This document shows positions 27,885 to 36,490 of a stretch of 64,000 nt of DNA, in pieces; position 1 is the first letter of the stretch, and each line of letters starts with the position of its first letter. The notes under the pieces were generated by a model. That model ran no database searches, was not told the origin of the DNA, and worked only from the letters and a program-made list of their open reading frames with translations. A program made the translations under genes and the position numbers. The stretch covers positions 2,852,001-2,916,000 of the forward strand of contig FSRV01000002.1 of NCBI GenBank assembly GCA_900142905.1. The letters run 5' to 3'. Source of the DNA: Burkholderia sp. GAS332. Its GTDB lineage: Bacteria; Pseudomonadota; Gammaproteobacteria; Burkholderiales; Burkholderiaceae.

Positions 27885-28805
27885 TCAACGCATCGCGAAG
27901 TCGGGCCGCGGGCCGTTCTTGCGCGGCAAGCCCATGATCTCGCGCGCTTCTGCGGGCGTTGCCGGTTCGTAGCCCATCTCGCGCACGAGGCGCACAATGC
28001 GCTCGGTCAACTGGACGTTGGTCGCGAGTTCGCCGGGGCCGTAGTACAGGTTGTCTTCCAGTCCCACACGCACGTGGCCGCCGAGCAGCAGCGAATTCAT
28101 CGCCGACGGCAACTGCGCCGGCCCGATGCCGCTCACGCAGAAGATGCTGCCCTTCGGCAACAGATCGACCATCGATTGCAGCACGCGCGGCGTGTAGGGC
28201 ATCGCGTTCTGGAAGCCGCGATGCGCGCCGAGCACGAGGTTGATAAAGAACGGTTCGTCGTCGAAACCAGCTGCGGTCAAAGCGGCCACGTCCTGCACGA
28301 TATGGGTCGGGCTGAACACCTCCCACTCCGGCTTGATGCCGCGCTTTTTCATTTCCAGCGCGAGATGCTGCGAGCGCTGCGGCGACGTGTGCATCAACAA
28401 CTCTTTGTCGTCGAAACTGGCAATGATCGTCGTCGCATCCAGCGTGCACATTTCGGCGCCGGCATCCAGGCCCTTCAACCGTTCGTCCCAGAGGATTTCC
28501 CAGTAGCCGTTCGGCGCGCGCCCGATCATTTCGCCGTGCACGCCGCCGCCCGTCGAGTTGTTGATCACGATGTCGCACTTCGCGCGGATTCGCGTATTGA
28601 TGTCACGATAGATCGCCGAGTCGCAGGTCGCGCCGTCATCCGGCAAACGGGCGTGCACCGCGACGACGCTGGCGCCGGCGTTGTAGCAGTCGTACACGTC
28701 GCCGGCAATCTCAGCGGGCTGCGTCGGCAGGTTGGGGTTCTGTCTTTTGCTGGCCATGCCGCCGGTGGGGGCAATGGTCACGATCACTTTGGGCTTGCCG
28801 CTCAT
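27885..28805 (-). CDS. Beta-keto acid cleavage enzyme (BKACE; DUF849 family)
   Basis: A 306-residue TIM-barrel enzyme. Family members condense a beta-keto acid with acetyl-CoA and release acetoacetate plus a new acyl-CoA. Visible: the start [39 protein letters not shown], and [10 protein letters not shown] with the Glu metal ligand. The usual HVHVR metal motif reads AVHAR: the second His (residue 51) is kept, the first is Ala49. ATG 28805 has GGAG; a TTG at 28820 is less likely. It lies between the dehydrogenase and the ligase in one operon, the arrangement expected if the dehydrogenase makes its keto substrate. Confidence 0.85.
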   Translation of the reverse strand: MSGKPKVIVTIAPTGGMASKRQNPNLPTQPAEIAGDVYDCYNAGASVVAVHARLPDDGATCDSAIYRDINTRIRAKCDIVINNSTGGGVHGEMIGRAPNGYWEILWDERLKGLDAGAEMCTLDATTIIASFDDKELLMHTSPQRSQHLALEMKKRGIKPEWEVFSPTHIVQDVAALTAAGFDDEPFFINLVLGAHRGFQNAMPYTPRVLQSMVDLLPKGSIFCVSGIGPAQLPSAMNSLLLGGHVRVGLEDNLYYGPGELATNVQLTERIVRLVREMGYEPATPAEAREIMGLPRKNGPRPDFAMR

Positions 28806-28868
28806 GCTTGTCTCCGTCAATTTTATGTTTCATGCAATGCGTCGATGACCGGGCGTGACGGCCATCGC

Positions 28869-29816
28869 CTAGGGGATCGAAGTCGACGCCGCTTTGGCGC
28901 GCAGCATGCCGAGAATCATGTCGTCACGCTGCGTCGCGATCTGGTCGGCGCCGCGGCCGGCCAGCTCTGCATCGACGCCGTCGACCACCTGTTGCTTCAG
29001 GCTGGGCGTGAGCGCCGGTGTGCCGAGATCGGCCCACCAGCTTTCAATAGGACCGCCAAGATGCTCGAGCAGATGCTGCATGCCGCCCTCACCGCCCGAC
29101 AGATGCAGGTTCGCGAATGGCCCCATCACGGCCCAGCGCAAGCCCGGGCCGTACGCGATCGCCGCGTCGATATCGCTCACGCTCGCCGCGCCGATCGACA
29201 CCAGATGAAACGCCTCACGCCACAACGCCGCTTGCAGCCGGTTGGCGATATGGCCTTTGATTTCCTTGTGCGGATTGATCGGCCGCTTGCCGATCGTCTG
29301 ATAAAAATCCATCGCGCGATGGATTGCATCCGGCGACGTCCGCTCGCCGCCGATCACTTCGACAAGCGGAATCAGATGCGGCGGATTGAACGGATGCCCC
29401 AACACCACGCGCTGCTGATAACGGCACGCCGTTTGCACGTCACTCATCAGGAGACCGGAAGAACTCGACGCAATGAGCACGTTTTCGGCGAGTACCGCAT
29501 CGATACGGGTGAACAGCGCCCGCTTCAGATCGATGCGCTCCGGGCCGCTTTCCTGGACGAATTGCACGCCTTCGAGGGCGGCCTCGAGCGAGTCGTGGAA
29601 TGTGAGCTTGTCCTGCGACGCACCTTCAGCGAGGCCGGCTTTGACGAGCGTCGGCCAATGCTGCGCGATCGCATCGGCAAGCCGCTCGCGCGCGCCGGGC
29701 GCGGGGTCTGTCGCGCTGACCTCGAGGCCGCGCGCCAGAAAATACGCCGCCCAACTCGCACCGATCACGCCCGTTCCGACCACGCCAACGCGGCGGATGA
29801 TGGGGTTTTCATTCAC
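28869..29816 (-). CDS. L-carnitine dehydrogenase/3-hydroxyacyl-CoA dehydrogenase-like
   Basis: A 315-residue NAD-dependent 3-hydroxy dehydrogenase. The Rossmann motif is GVVGTGVIGASWAAYFLARG, the catalytic His lies in LGHPFNPPHLIPLVEVIGG, and FVQESGPERIDLK plus ALWREAFHLVSIGAAS strongly recall L-carnitine dehydrogenase (CdhA/LcdH) rather than FadB-type enzymes. GTG 29816 with AGGAG is the start; no in-frame ATG fits. Sits 41 bp after the crotonase and 63 bp before BKACE. The CdhA-BKACE pair is the known route for carnitine, but the CoA ligase and crotonase here suggest a CoA-bound hydroxy acid instead. Confidence 0.82.
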   Translation of the reverse strand: MNENPIIRRVGVVGTGVIGASWAAYFLARGLEVSATDPAPGARERLADAIAQHWPTLVKAGLAEGASQDKLTFHDSLEAALEGVQFVQESGPERIDLKRALFTRIDAVLAENVLIASSSSGLLMSDVQTACRYQQRVVLGHPFNPPHLIPLVEVIGGERTSPDAIHRAMDFYQTIGKRPINPHKEIKGHIANRLQAALWREAFHLVSIGAASVSDIDAAIAYGPGLRWAVMGPFANLHLSGGEGGMQHLLEHLGGPIESWWADLGTPALTPSLKQQVVDGVDAELAGRGADQIATQRDDMILGMLRAKAASTSIP

Positions 29817-29857
29817 AACCTGTCTCCTGTTGTTAGGGGTGGCAGCGTGGCTCGCCG

Positions 29858-30616
29858 CTAGCGGCGGCTGCCGTTCAGAAACCCTTCCATCCGTTCGCGC
29901 GCGTCGTGGCTGCTTTGCGTCACCGCGGCGGTCAGCGCTTCGGTGAACAGGCCGTCGTTCATCGACATGTCGTGGATACGCGGCACCGCATTGATCGCCG
30001 CCCAATTCGACAGCGAGGCGTTGCCCGCCACCTGTGCGGCCAGTTGCGCTGCCATCTGCCGGCCCTGACCCGCCTCGGCCAGGTAGTGCGCGAGGCCCAG
30101 ACGATGACCGTCTTCGGCGCTATAGCGGCGGCCGGTCAACATCATCTCCGTCATACGGTCCGGGCCGATTACGCGCGCGACACGCACTGACGCGCCGCCG
30201 CCGACGAAGATCCCGCGCTGCGCCTCCGGCAACTGGAAGAACGCGTCCACTTCGACGATACGGATGTGGGCCGCCAACGCCAGTTCGAGCCCACCGCCGA
30301 TCACGCCGCCCTGCATCACCGCGACGACCGGTTTGTTCGAGAACTGGATGCGGTGAAACACCTGATGCCAGCGCTGCGAGATACGGAGCGTATCGACGGG
30401 GGTACGCACGCTGTTTTCGGCCAGGTCCAGGCCAGCGCAAAAATGCTCGCCCGCGGCAGACAACACCACCGCGCGGACGTCATCGCCAAAGCTCGCGAAA
30501 GCCGCATCGAGGGCGTCGATCAATGCGTCGTTGAGCGCGTTGCGCTTCGCGGGCCGGGTCAATTCCACATGGGCCACCGCGCCGTTTAGCTGCACATCAA
30601 GTAATCGGTCAGTCAT
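29858..30616 (-). CDS. Crotonase / enoyl-CoA hydratase family protein
   Basis: A 252-residue crotonase-fold enzyme. Oxyanion-hole segments are HFCAGLDL and GGVIGGGLELA. Glu residues equivalent to both hydratase catalytic acids appear present (in GGGLELALAA and LPEAQRGIFVGGGAS), so hydration of a CoA-bound alkene is plausible. It lacks the features of feruloyl-CoA hydratase/lyase that I know. First gene of the operon; its start (30616, GGTGGA upstream) lies 25 bp from a 24-bp palindrome thought to be the operator. Confidence 0.85.
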   Translation of the reverse strand: MTDRLLDVQLNGAVAHVELTRPAKRNALNDALIDALDAAFASFGDDVRAVVLSAAGEHFCAGLDLAENSVRTPVDTLRISQRWHQVFHRIQFSNKPVVAVMQGGVIGGGLELALAAHIRIVEVDAFFQLPEAQRGIFVGGGASVRVARVIGPDRMTEMMLTGRRYSAEDGHRLGLAHYLAEAGQGRQMAAQLAAQVAGNASLSNWAAINAVPRIHDMSMNDGLFTEALTAAVTQSSHDARERMEGFLNGSRR

Positions 30617-30640
30617 CCTTCCACCGGGGATCGTTCGATG

Positions 30641-30664
30641 AAAAATATCTTATAAGATATTTTT
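30641..30664. promoter_or_regulatory. Perfect 24-bp AT-rich palindrome, likely operator
   Basis: Positions 30641-30664 form a perfect inverted repeat whose half is AAAAATATCTTA followed by its complement. It sits immediately upstream of the crotonase start in the divergent intergenic region, exactly where a repressor would block the enzyme operon. The left half recurs at 30760. The regulator is presumably the BoxR-like protein at 30888. Confidence 0.7.
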
Positions 30665-30759
30665 TGAAGTGCAATCTGAATCTTAAAATTCAGCGTATAC
30701 CCCTATTTTCCCCTACGCTTCCTAACACATCTCACCTATCACGATTTCTCAATCCCGAC

Positions 30760-30782
30760 AAAATATCTTATAGTATAGTTTT
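30760..30782. promoter_or_regulatory. Second, imperfect copy of the palindrome
   Basis: AAAATATCTTATA recurs exactly, followed by a degenerate right half GTATAGTTTT. Its centre is about 118 bp from that of the first palindrome, close to 11 helical turns, and about 115 bp before the regulator start, suggesting cooperative binding or autoregulation. Confidence 0.6.
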
Positions 30783-30887
30783 CAGCACAGGCCTGCGTCT
30801 GCGGGACGCGCATGAAGGCACCGGCCGCGACGGAGACGATTGGAACGGGGGCTCGCGTAAAATGCGGCTTTCCCGTCAAGAACAGAT

Positions 30888-31799
30888 ATGGCGACCCAGA
30901 ACCCCAAACCCGCACCGTCAACTGCCGCGAACGCCGCGCAGGACACCCTGCTCGCCAATCTGGCGCGGCGCGTGCGCGTCCTGCGGGCGCAGCGCGGCAT
31001 GACGCGCAAGCAACTCGCCGCGCAATCGGGCGTGTCGGTGCCTTATCTGGCGCGAGTCGAGGGTGGCGAGGGCAATGTATCGGTGGCGTTGCTGCACAAG
31101 CTGTCCGTCGCGCTCAATGTGCCGATGCAGGACTTTCTGTCCGATGGCACGGCGCAAAACGCCGATCTGACGATGCTTGTGCAATATCTCAAACAGCAGC
31201 CGCCCGCAACGCTGGCGCGGTTGCGCCAGCAACTGATCTCGGCGCCGGGATTTGCCGGCGTCGGCCCGGGTGGTCGAATTGCGCTGATCGGTTTGCGCGG
31301 CGCGGGCAAATCGACGCTAGGCGCGTTGCTTGCCGCACGACTCGATGTCCCGTTCGTCGAACTCGACAAGCTGATCGAACAGGAGGCGGGCATCGCCATC
31401 GGCGAAGTGATCACACTCTATGGACAGACAGGCATGCGGCGCCTCGAGCGCCGTTGCGTCGAGCAGATCATCGATACCTATCCGCGCGTCGTGCTGGCGA
31501 CCGGCGGGAGTCTCGTCGCCGAGGCCGCCACGTATGAACTGCTGCTGCGCACGTTTTATACGGTGTGGCTAAAAGCGCGGCCGGAAGTGCACTTCACCCG
31601 AGTGATGGCGCAGAACGACGCGCGCATCGCGACGCCGGCATTGCAACGCGAGGCGCTGGAGCACATTCACCGCATGCTCGATGCGCGCGAGAACCTGTAT
31701 CAGTTGGCGAATATGACGCTCGACACATCGGACCTGACGCCCGAACAGTCCATGCATCAACTTACCCTCGACCTTCCTGAGCAGGTAGCGCTGTCGTGA
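30888..31799 (+). CDS. BoxR-like regulator: XRE HTH fused to shikimate-kinase domain
   Basis: A 303-residue regulator. An XRE-type HTH occupies about 23-80 (RRVRVLRAQRGMTRKQLAAQ, SVPYLARVEGGEGNVSV), and from about 129 a shikimate-kinase-like domain with P-loop GLRGAGKST (135-143). This architecture is that of BoxR/BzdR, which use the kinase-like domain to sense benzoyl-CoA rather than to phosphorylate shikimate. It is divergent from the CoA-thioester operon (25903-30616), so a CoA thioester made by that ligase is the likely inducer. The two palindromes between them are the probable binding sites. Confidence 0.88.
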   Translation: MATQNPKPAPSTAANAAQDTLLANLARRVRVLRAQRGMTRKQLAAQSGVSVPYLARVEGGEGNVSVALLHKLSVALNVPMQDFLSDGTAQNADLTMLVQYLKQQPPATLARLRQQLISAPGFAGVGPGGRIALIGLRGAGKSTLGALLAARLDVPFVELDKLIEQEAGIAIGEVITLYGQTGMRRLERRCVEQIIDTYPRVVLATGGSLVAEAATYELLLRTFYTVWLKARPEVHFTRVMAQNDARIATPALQREALEHIHRMLDARENLYQLANMTLDTSDLTPEQSMHQLTLDLPEQVALS

Positions 31800-31807
31800 T
31801 TGTGTTT

Positions 31808-32683
31808 CTAGGCGAGCTGCGTGGCTGCGAACAAGACGTGTCCGCCACCCGAGCGTGGTTGAGCACTGTCTCCGGTTGATCGCTCAGCCGGCGTTGCCTG
31901 CCCAAGATAACGGGAAAGCAAGTTGCGCGCGATAACATCATCGATCTCCGAGAATCCCAACTCGCGTAGCTTTTTGTGTAGTGCCGGTGGGTCGAAATAG
32001 CTTAGAAAGGGTTCGCCGGCCGCAGCCACACGCGCAGCTCTTGCCTCGTGCAACGCCAACAGCTCCGGGGAAAACGACGCCGGAGGATCGCTGTAGTCGA
32101 AGACCACTTCAGCACCGCCAGCGAGATTGGCAATCGCGCGCAGCGTCAGGTCAATCGCTTTCTCCGTCAAATAAGGAACGACACCAAGCCAGATGAAAAA
32201 GGTTCGCTGCGCTGAGTCGAAGCCGACTGCATTTAGTCCATCCAGCAACGCATCGCTTTCAAAATCGACCGGCGCATAGATCAGTGAATCCGGACGCTCT
32301 ATGCCAGCTTGCTCAAGCTGTCTTCGTTTCCATGCTTGGGTTGCCGGATGATCCACTTCGAAAACGCGAAGATTGCCGGAGAGTTGGTTACGGTGCGCAA
32401 ACGTGTCCAGGCCAGCACCAAGCACGACAATCTGTCGCACACCGCGTTGTTCGACAGCGCGCTTGAGGGCTTCTTCGGCATAGCTTGATCGAGCCGCAAT
32501 GAACAATCGGATTCCACGTCTAGAGGGTTGCAATTCGACATCATGCTGAACGTCGTCGGCCTTCATACCCAATATCGTGAGAGCGAGTGGGTCGCTGAAA
32601 ATTTTGCCTTGTTCCACGACTTGATGAATCGCTCGATGGGTAGCTGCTGCAAACGCTGTACGGCTTGGTTCCCGCTCTCTCAT
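31808..32683 (-). CDS. SAM-dependent methyltransferase, LCM family (TIGR00027 type)
   Basis: A 291-residue putative O-methyltransferase related to leucine carboxyl methyltransferase. The SAM-binding region is IVVLGAGLDTFAHRN with the acidic FEVDHPATQAWKR, followed by FIWLGVVPYLTEKAI. Such proteins are abundant in actinobacteria and Burkholderia and mostly uncharacterised. ATG 32683 follows a near-perfect AGGAGGTGAA. It converges on the BoxR-like gene (9 bp between stops). Substrate unknown. Confidence 0.85.
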   Translation of the reverse strand: MREREPSRTAFAAATHRAIHQVVEQGKIFSDPLALTILGMKADDVQHDVELQPSRRGIRLFIAARSSYAEEALKRAVEQRGVRQIVVLGAGLDTFAHRNQLSGNLRVFEVDHPATQAWKRRQLEQAGIERPDSLIYAPVDFESDALLDGLNAVGFDSAQRTFFIWLGVVPYLTEKAIDLTLRAIANLAGGAEVVFDYSDPPASFSPELLALHEARAARVAAAGEPFLSYFDPPALHKKLRELGFSEIDDVIARNLLSRYLGQATPAERSTGDSAQPRSGGGHVLFAATQLA

Positions 32684-32924
32684 TTCACCTCCTATGGCTA
32701 TCGGGCATGACTGGCTTGTTCAACGAAGGCGCTTGCCAGCGACCCTATAGCTTCTCAGATCGATTTGCTCGTATGGCGATTGTCAACGACTTTGACGCCG
32801 CCGTCGACTGACCGTTCATGGCCGGCTTATCCCACCGCGCCCCGTGCAACAATCAAGCATCGAGGTAGTGCTTATCGCGCAACAAGGTTATTCTTCGATA
32901 CACCACACTACCCCGGAGCGTCCC

Positions 32925-33992
32925 ATGCAGACAGTCCGTCGTTTAGCGTTCCTTGCGTTGACATGCGGTGTCATCGGTTTGTCCCATTCATCGAACGCAT
33001 CGGCTGATTCTGCCGGTCCGCAACGAAGCCTCATGCAGGTCGTCTCGTTCGGGGACAGTCTTTCTGACGTTGGCACCTACGCATACGCCCGGCAATTCGG
33101 CGGCGGCACCTACACCACGAATCCGGGCGCTATCTCCGTACAGCTTATCGCGCAACATTATGGGTCGGGTCTCACGCCCGCGCTGACGGGCGGCTTCGGA
33201 CAACCGAGCGTCGTTCATCCGGAAGGATTCGGCTACGCCCAAGGGGGCGCCCGAGTCGCGGGGCCGCCGAACCCCGGCGACGCAACGGGCGACACCGGCG
33301 AGTTACAGACGCCACTGACCTTACAGGTGGCCGCCTATCTTCAGTCGCATACACGTTTCACCGGCCAGCAACTGGTACTGATGCAAGGCGGGGCCAATGA
33401 CGTTCAGGACGCCTATGGCGCATGGGCGGGCATGGTTGCGAACGGCGGCGATCCGGGCGCCTCTTTGCAGGCGGTGCTACCTTCGCTGAGACAGGCAGCG
33501 CAACAATTCGCGGGATTGGTGCATAACGTGCAGCAACACGGCGCCACCCATATCGTTGTGCAAAACGTACCGGACATCAGCAAGGCGCCGATCGCGAACC
33601 TTCTCGAACAACAACTGCCGGGCTCCGCAAAAGTGCTTCGGCGTCTGGCGCAGGGTTTCAACACCGCGCTGGATGACGCGCTCCCTTCATCGCCGGCCGT
33701 ACTGCGGATCGACGCGTTCCGGTTCATTGATGAAGCATCAGAGAACTATCGCCAACTTGGTTTTCGCTTCAACGGCAGCATCGGCACCCACGTAGCTTGC
33801 TCGCCGGCAAACCTGCCCCCGGCATTTCAAGCCGATGACACCAGCGCGCTCTTCTGCTCGCGCTCGACGTATGTCTCCCGCGATGCTGACAGCATCTACA
33901 TGTTCGCCGACGCTTATCATCCGACGACTCACCTGCAAAAACTCATAGCGAACTACGTCGTGGTCCGGATCGACGCGTGGTTGCACGAATAG
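32925..33992 (+). CDS. Secreted SGNH/GDSL esterase
   Basis: A 355-residue lipase/esterase with a Sec signal peptide (MQTVRRLAFLALTCGVIGLS, cleavage probably near SNASA-DS). Block I is SFGDSLSDVG (nucleophile Ser near 45), block III is GGANDVQDAY, and block V is ADAYHPTTH with the catalytic Asp and His. No C-terminal autotransporter barrel follows, so it should be periplasmic or secreted. ATG 32925 has CGGAG; an upstream frame to 32844 is leader. The 241 bp upstream shows no other feature. Confidence 0.85.
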   Translation: MQTVRRLAFLALTCGVIGLSHSSNASADSAGPQRSLMQVVSFGDSLSDVGTYAYARQFGGGTYTTNPGAISVQLIAQHYGSGLTPALTGGFGQPSVVHPEGFGYAQGGARVAGPPNPGDATGDTGELQTPLTLQVAAYLQSHTRFTGQQLVLMQGGANDVQDAYGAWAGMVANGGDPGASLQAVLPSLRQAAQQFAGLVHNVQQHGATHIVVQNVPDISKAPIANLLEQQLPGSAKVLRRLAQGFNTALDDALPSSPAVLRIDAFRFIDEASENYRQLGFRFNGSIGTHVACSPANLPPAFQADDTSALFCSRSTYVSRDADSIYMFADAYHPTTHLQKLIANYVVVRIDAWLHE

Positions 33993-34023
33993 CTCATCGC
34001 CCGAACCCCGCCGGATAAATTCG

Positions 34024-34235
34024 CTAGCTGACGCCCTGAGCGGCCGCCGCGAGCGCTTTCATCGCCAACATGTACGGATACGGACCATGGCTGATTCGGG
34101 CGACGCCATTTTCCGCGAGTTCCGTGATGGAAGGCGTGTCCGCCGCGCATGATGTTGACCGGGAGAGGCGATGCAGCCGTCAACTCGCGAATGAGCGCTG
34201 GTGACTGAAGGCCTGGCACGATGAAGCGATCGAAA
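34024..34235 (-). pseudogene. Remnant of an isocitrate lyase/PEP-mutase family gene
   Basis: Read on the minus strand, DRFIVPGLQSPALIRELTAA then SPLPVNIM matches the C-terminal third of the ICL/PEP-mutase family. A one-base shift then gives ADTPSITELAENGVARISHG followed by PYPYMLAMKALAAAAQGVS and a stop at 34024. Only about 70 residues remain; the N-terminal two thirds are missing, replaced by the neighbouring gene whose stop lies at 34249. A decaying fragment, not a functional gene. Confidence 0.7.
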
Positions 34236-34248
34236 GTATGCACCCTTG

Positions 34249-35307
34249 TCATTGCTGTTCATGCTCGCTTCTCCTCGTCAATATCGGGTTGGACACTGCG
34301 CCATAGGAAACCGTCACCGTATCGAGCGCGGCGAGAAAATCCCGGGCATCAAAAATTTCTCCCAGACTTACCACACCACCTCCCGGCGCGACCTTGCCGC
34401 TCAGCAACCGCTCGGTCGCCTCTACGACGATCGGTGCACTGACGGCATAGATGTCGCGTCCCGTTGCTGTGACGCGGCGCGTCATTCCGCCCTGTTCGAT
34501 GACGACGTCCACAACGAATTGTTGGGCCGATCGTCCCTGCTCATCGTGAGGCTGGGGCGCTGGCGTATTGGGATCGCGAATGTCGCGCAGAGCCGAAAGC
34601 GCGAACCACGACTCGACCGTGTCGATGCGCAAATGACGCGAGACAGTGAGCACCTCCGTAAAGGGGAGCATCACCACGTCCATGTTGCCGAACGGCGACC
34701 GGAAAGACCACACACCTTCGGGCGCAGGCTGCGGGACAGGCGCCAGTCGCCCCGCCTCCTGGACGAGCCGTACTGCGCGATTGCGTTCGCCAGTCAGGCG
34801 CGTTCCACGCGTCGGATGCCAGCTGTCGAGGCCAATGGCGATATCGACCCGGTCGATAGGCTTATCTTCGTCTGCGGCTGCCGTGACGAGCAAATCGGCA
34901 AGTCCACCATAGAACGCCGCTGCGGGAATGAGCGTCACCCCCGCAGCGCGGGCGCTCGTATCACGTTGCTCGATCAGCGCCTGAAGCGCGGGCTGTTCCG
35001 CCGTGACGTCGAGATAAGGAATCCCGGCGCGCAACGCCGCATCGGCGACCGGCAACGCCGTATCGAGAAAAGGTCCGGCGCAGTTAATGACGGCATCCGT
35101 GCCGCGAAGCGCCGCGTCGAGTTGCTCAGGGTCCTCGATGGCAGCGACGCGCCATGGCGTCGAGTCACCGACACTGCTTTGCCTCAAACGCGCAGCATCG
35201 CGCCCTATCCGGACTACGCCGAGCCCACGCCGCTTTAATTCCGCGACAACAAAGCTCCCCGTGTGGCCTGTGGCCCCGTACACCGCAACAGTCATTCGTT
35301 CGTTCAT
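34249..35307 (-). CDS. Saccharopine-dehydrogenase-fold NAD(P)-binding protein
   Basis: A 352-residue protein with an N-terminal Rossmann domain (VAVYGATGHTGSFVVAELKR) of the saccharopine dehydrogenase/trans-acting enoyl reductase family. VINCAGPFLDTALPVADAAL and YLDVTAEQPALQALIEQ are characteristic. The role is unknown; members act on diverse substrates. ATG 35307 follows CGGAG; ATG 35295 is possible. It is divergent from the TetR gene at 35444, with two TetR-type palindromes between them. Confidence 0.82.
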   Translation of the reverse strand: MNERMTVAVYGATGHTGSFVVAELKRRGLGVVRIGRDAARLRQSSVGDSTPWRVAAIEDPEQLDAALRGTDAVINCAGPFLDTALPVADAALRAGIPYLDVTAEQPALQALIEQRDTSARAAGVTLIPAAAFYGGLADLLVTAAADEDKPIDRVDIAIGLDSWHPTRGTRLTGERNRAVRLVQEAGRLAPVPQPAPEGVWSFRSPFGNMDVVMLPFTEVLTVSRHLRIDTVESWFALSALRDIRDPNTPAPQPHDEQGRSAQQFVVDVVIEQGGMTRRVTATGRDIYAVSAPIVVEATERLLSGKVAPGGGVVSLGEIFDARDFLAALDTVTVSYGAVSNPILTRRSEHEQQ

Positions 35308-35334
35308 AGTGACTCCGCTACATGGTTGACTACG

Positions 35335-35370
35335 CTACAGACCTGTCTGTAGTTGTAATACAGATCTGTA
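35335..35370. promoter_or_regulatory. Paired TetR-type operators
   Basis: CTACAGACCTGTCTGTAG (35335-35352) has perfect 7-bp arms, and TACAGATCTGTA (35359-35370) is a perfect 12-bp palindrome of the same sequence family. Their centres are 21 bp apart, two helical turns, on the same DNA face. They lie between the divergent reductase-like gene and the TetR gene, so they are the likely sites for that TetR. Confidence 0.75.
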
Positions 35371-35443
35371 GCGCCGTCAAGCGTCGAGTGCTATGCTTGA
35401 CAACAGTGTTTAGGCATCAGAGATCTTTGAGGTTGAACCCGAA

Positions 35444-36037
35444 ATGAAGAAGGAAGAACAAGCGCAAGGACTCGCACCTGATACGCGTGAGCGCATTCTG
35501 CGGACCGCCAGCGAACTTTTCTATCGAGAGGGCACGCGTGCGGTTGGCGTCGACCTTATCGTGGCGCGGGCGGGTGTCGCCAAGACGAGCCTCTATCGTC
35601 ATTTCGGGACGAAAGATGACCTGATCGAAGCGTTTCTTCACCTTGAGGATGAAGACTTCTGGCGGCATTGGGATGCGGTTGCCGCACAGCACAAAGGCGC
35701 GCCGCGCGAGGAACTGGACGCACAACTTCAATGGATTGGCGAACGCATTGCGCGTCCGGGTTATCGCGGCTGCCCGCAGATCAACATTGCCGCGGAATAT
35801 GCGGACGAGAATCACCCGGCCCGCAAGGTCGCGGTGGCGCACAAGCGAGAACTGCGACGGCGACTCGCGGAGCTGGCGCGAGCCTTGCGCGTCGACGAAC
35901 CGGAGACTTTTGCTTTACGGCTGGGCACGGTCATCGACGGCGCACTCAGTAGCGGGCAAGCGCTGCACGCAGAGGGGCCCGTGCGGTTCCTGCAGGAACT
36001 GGCGCACATACTGATTCCGAAAAAAACAAGGAAGTGA
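35444..36037 (+). CDS. TetR-family regulator
   Basis: A 197-residue TetR protein. HTH region: RERILRTASELFYREGTRAV and AGVAKTSLYRHFGTKDDLIE; the C-terminal ligand domain includes the family stretch RPGYRGCPQINIAAEYADEN. ATG 35444 has GAGG upstream. The divergent saccharopine-dehydrogenase-fold gene and the double operator at 35335-35370 make that gene and itself the likely targets. Confidence 0.88.
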   Translation: MKKEEQAQGLAPDTRERILRTASELFYREGTRAVGVDLIVARAGVAKTSLYRHFGTKDDLIEAFLHLEDEDFWRHWDAVAAQHKGAPREELDAQLQWIGERIARPGYRGCPQINIAAEYADENHPARKVAVAHKRELRRRLAELARALRVDEPETFALRLGTVIDGALSSGQALHAEGPVRFLQELAHILIPKKTRK

Positions 36038-36138
36038 CCCACGCATCCGGTTGCGCAAAGCTGGCGCGTCGTTCTCACTGGACAAGGTCCGTGTCCTCTG
36101 GCTGAGACTACGGGTGATTACGTAGCCGGCCGCCGATC

Positions 36139-36360
36139 CTAACGACGTTTGTGGCGAAGTTCGCGCCCCGCGTAGACGGCCAGAAACAGACCAATGACCA
36201 TGGCCGCTACGGCCAACGATTCGTCTTGCCGTCCGGTGGGGGCCAACGAAGTTGCATAAAACCAGAGGCCTATGCCGACTACCGTCATGAACATACCAAA
36301 TATAAGCCCCCACACCGGCCCGGCGTCATCAGAGCTTGCTAATCTGTGAGACATTTTCAT
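36139..36360 (-). CDS. Small two-helix membrane protein, unknown
   Basis: A 73-residue protein with two hydrophobic helices (GPVWGLIFGMFMTVVGIGLW and LAVAAMVIGLFLAVYAG) and a basic tail RELRHKRR. ATG 36360 follows GGGAG at good spacing. No known domain recognised. Confidence 0.6.
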   Translation of the reverse strand: MKMSHRLASSDDAGPVWGLIFGMFMTVVGIGLWFYATSLAPTGRQDESLAVAAMVIGLFLAVYAGRELRHKRR

Positions 36361-36490
36361 CGCTATACTCCCCGTCCCGCACCGACGTTTCCTCATTGCC
36401 GCATCGTGCGACTTCCGCATTCGCACGGTCTGTGCGGTAGCCTACGCGGCCAAAAAGACGCCATCAACCCGCTAAATTGTCACGGTCTAC

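Noticed and set aside
27799..28578. In-frame upstream extension of the CoA ligase to an 891-codon frame
   Set aside because: The added codons overlap the well-supported BKACE gene in another frame and have Arg-rich shadow composition; ATG 27798 has a good Shine-Dalgarno.
27840..29861. 673-codon plus-strand open frame
   Set aside because: It is antisense to BKACE and the dehydrogenase, which have clear family motifs; composition is typical of GC-rich shadow frames.
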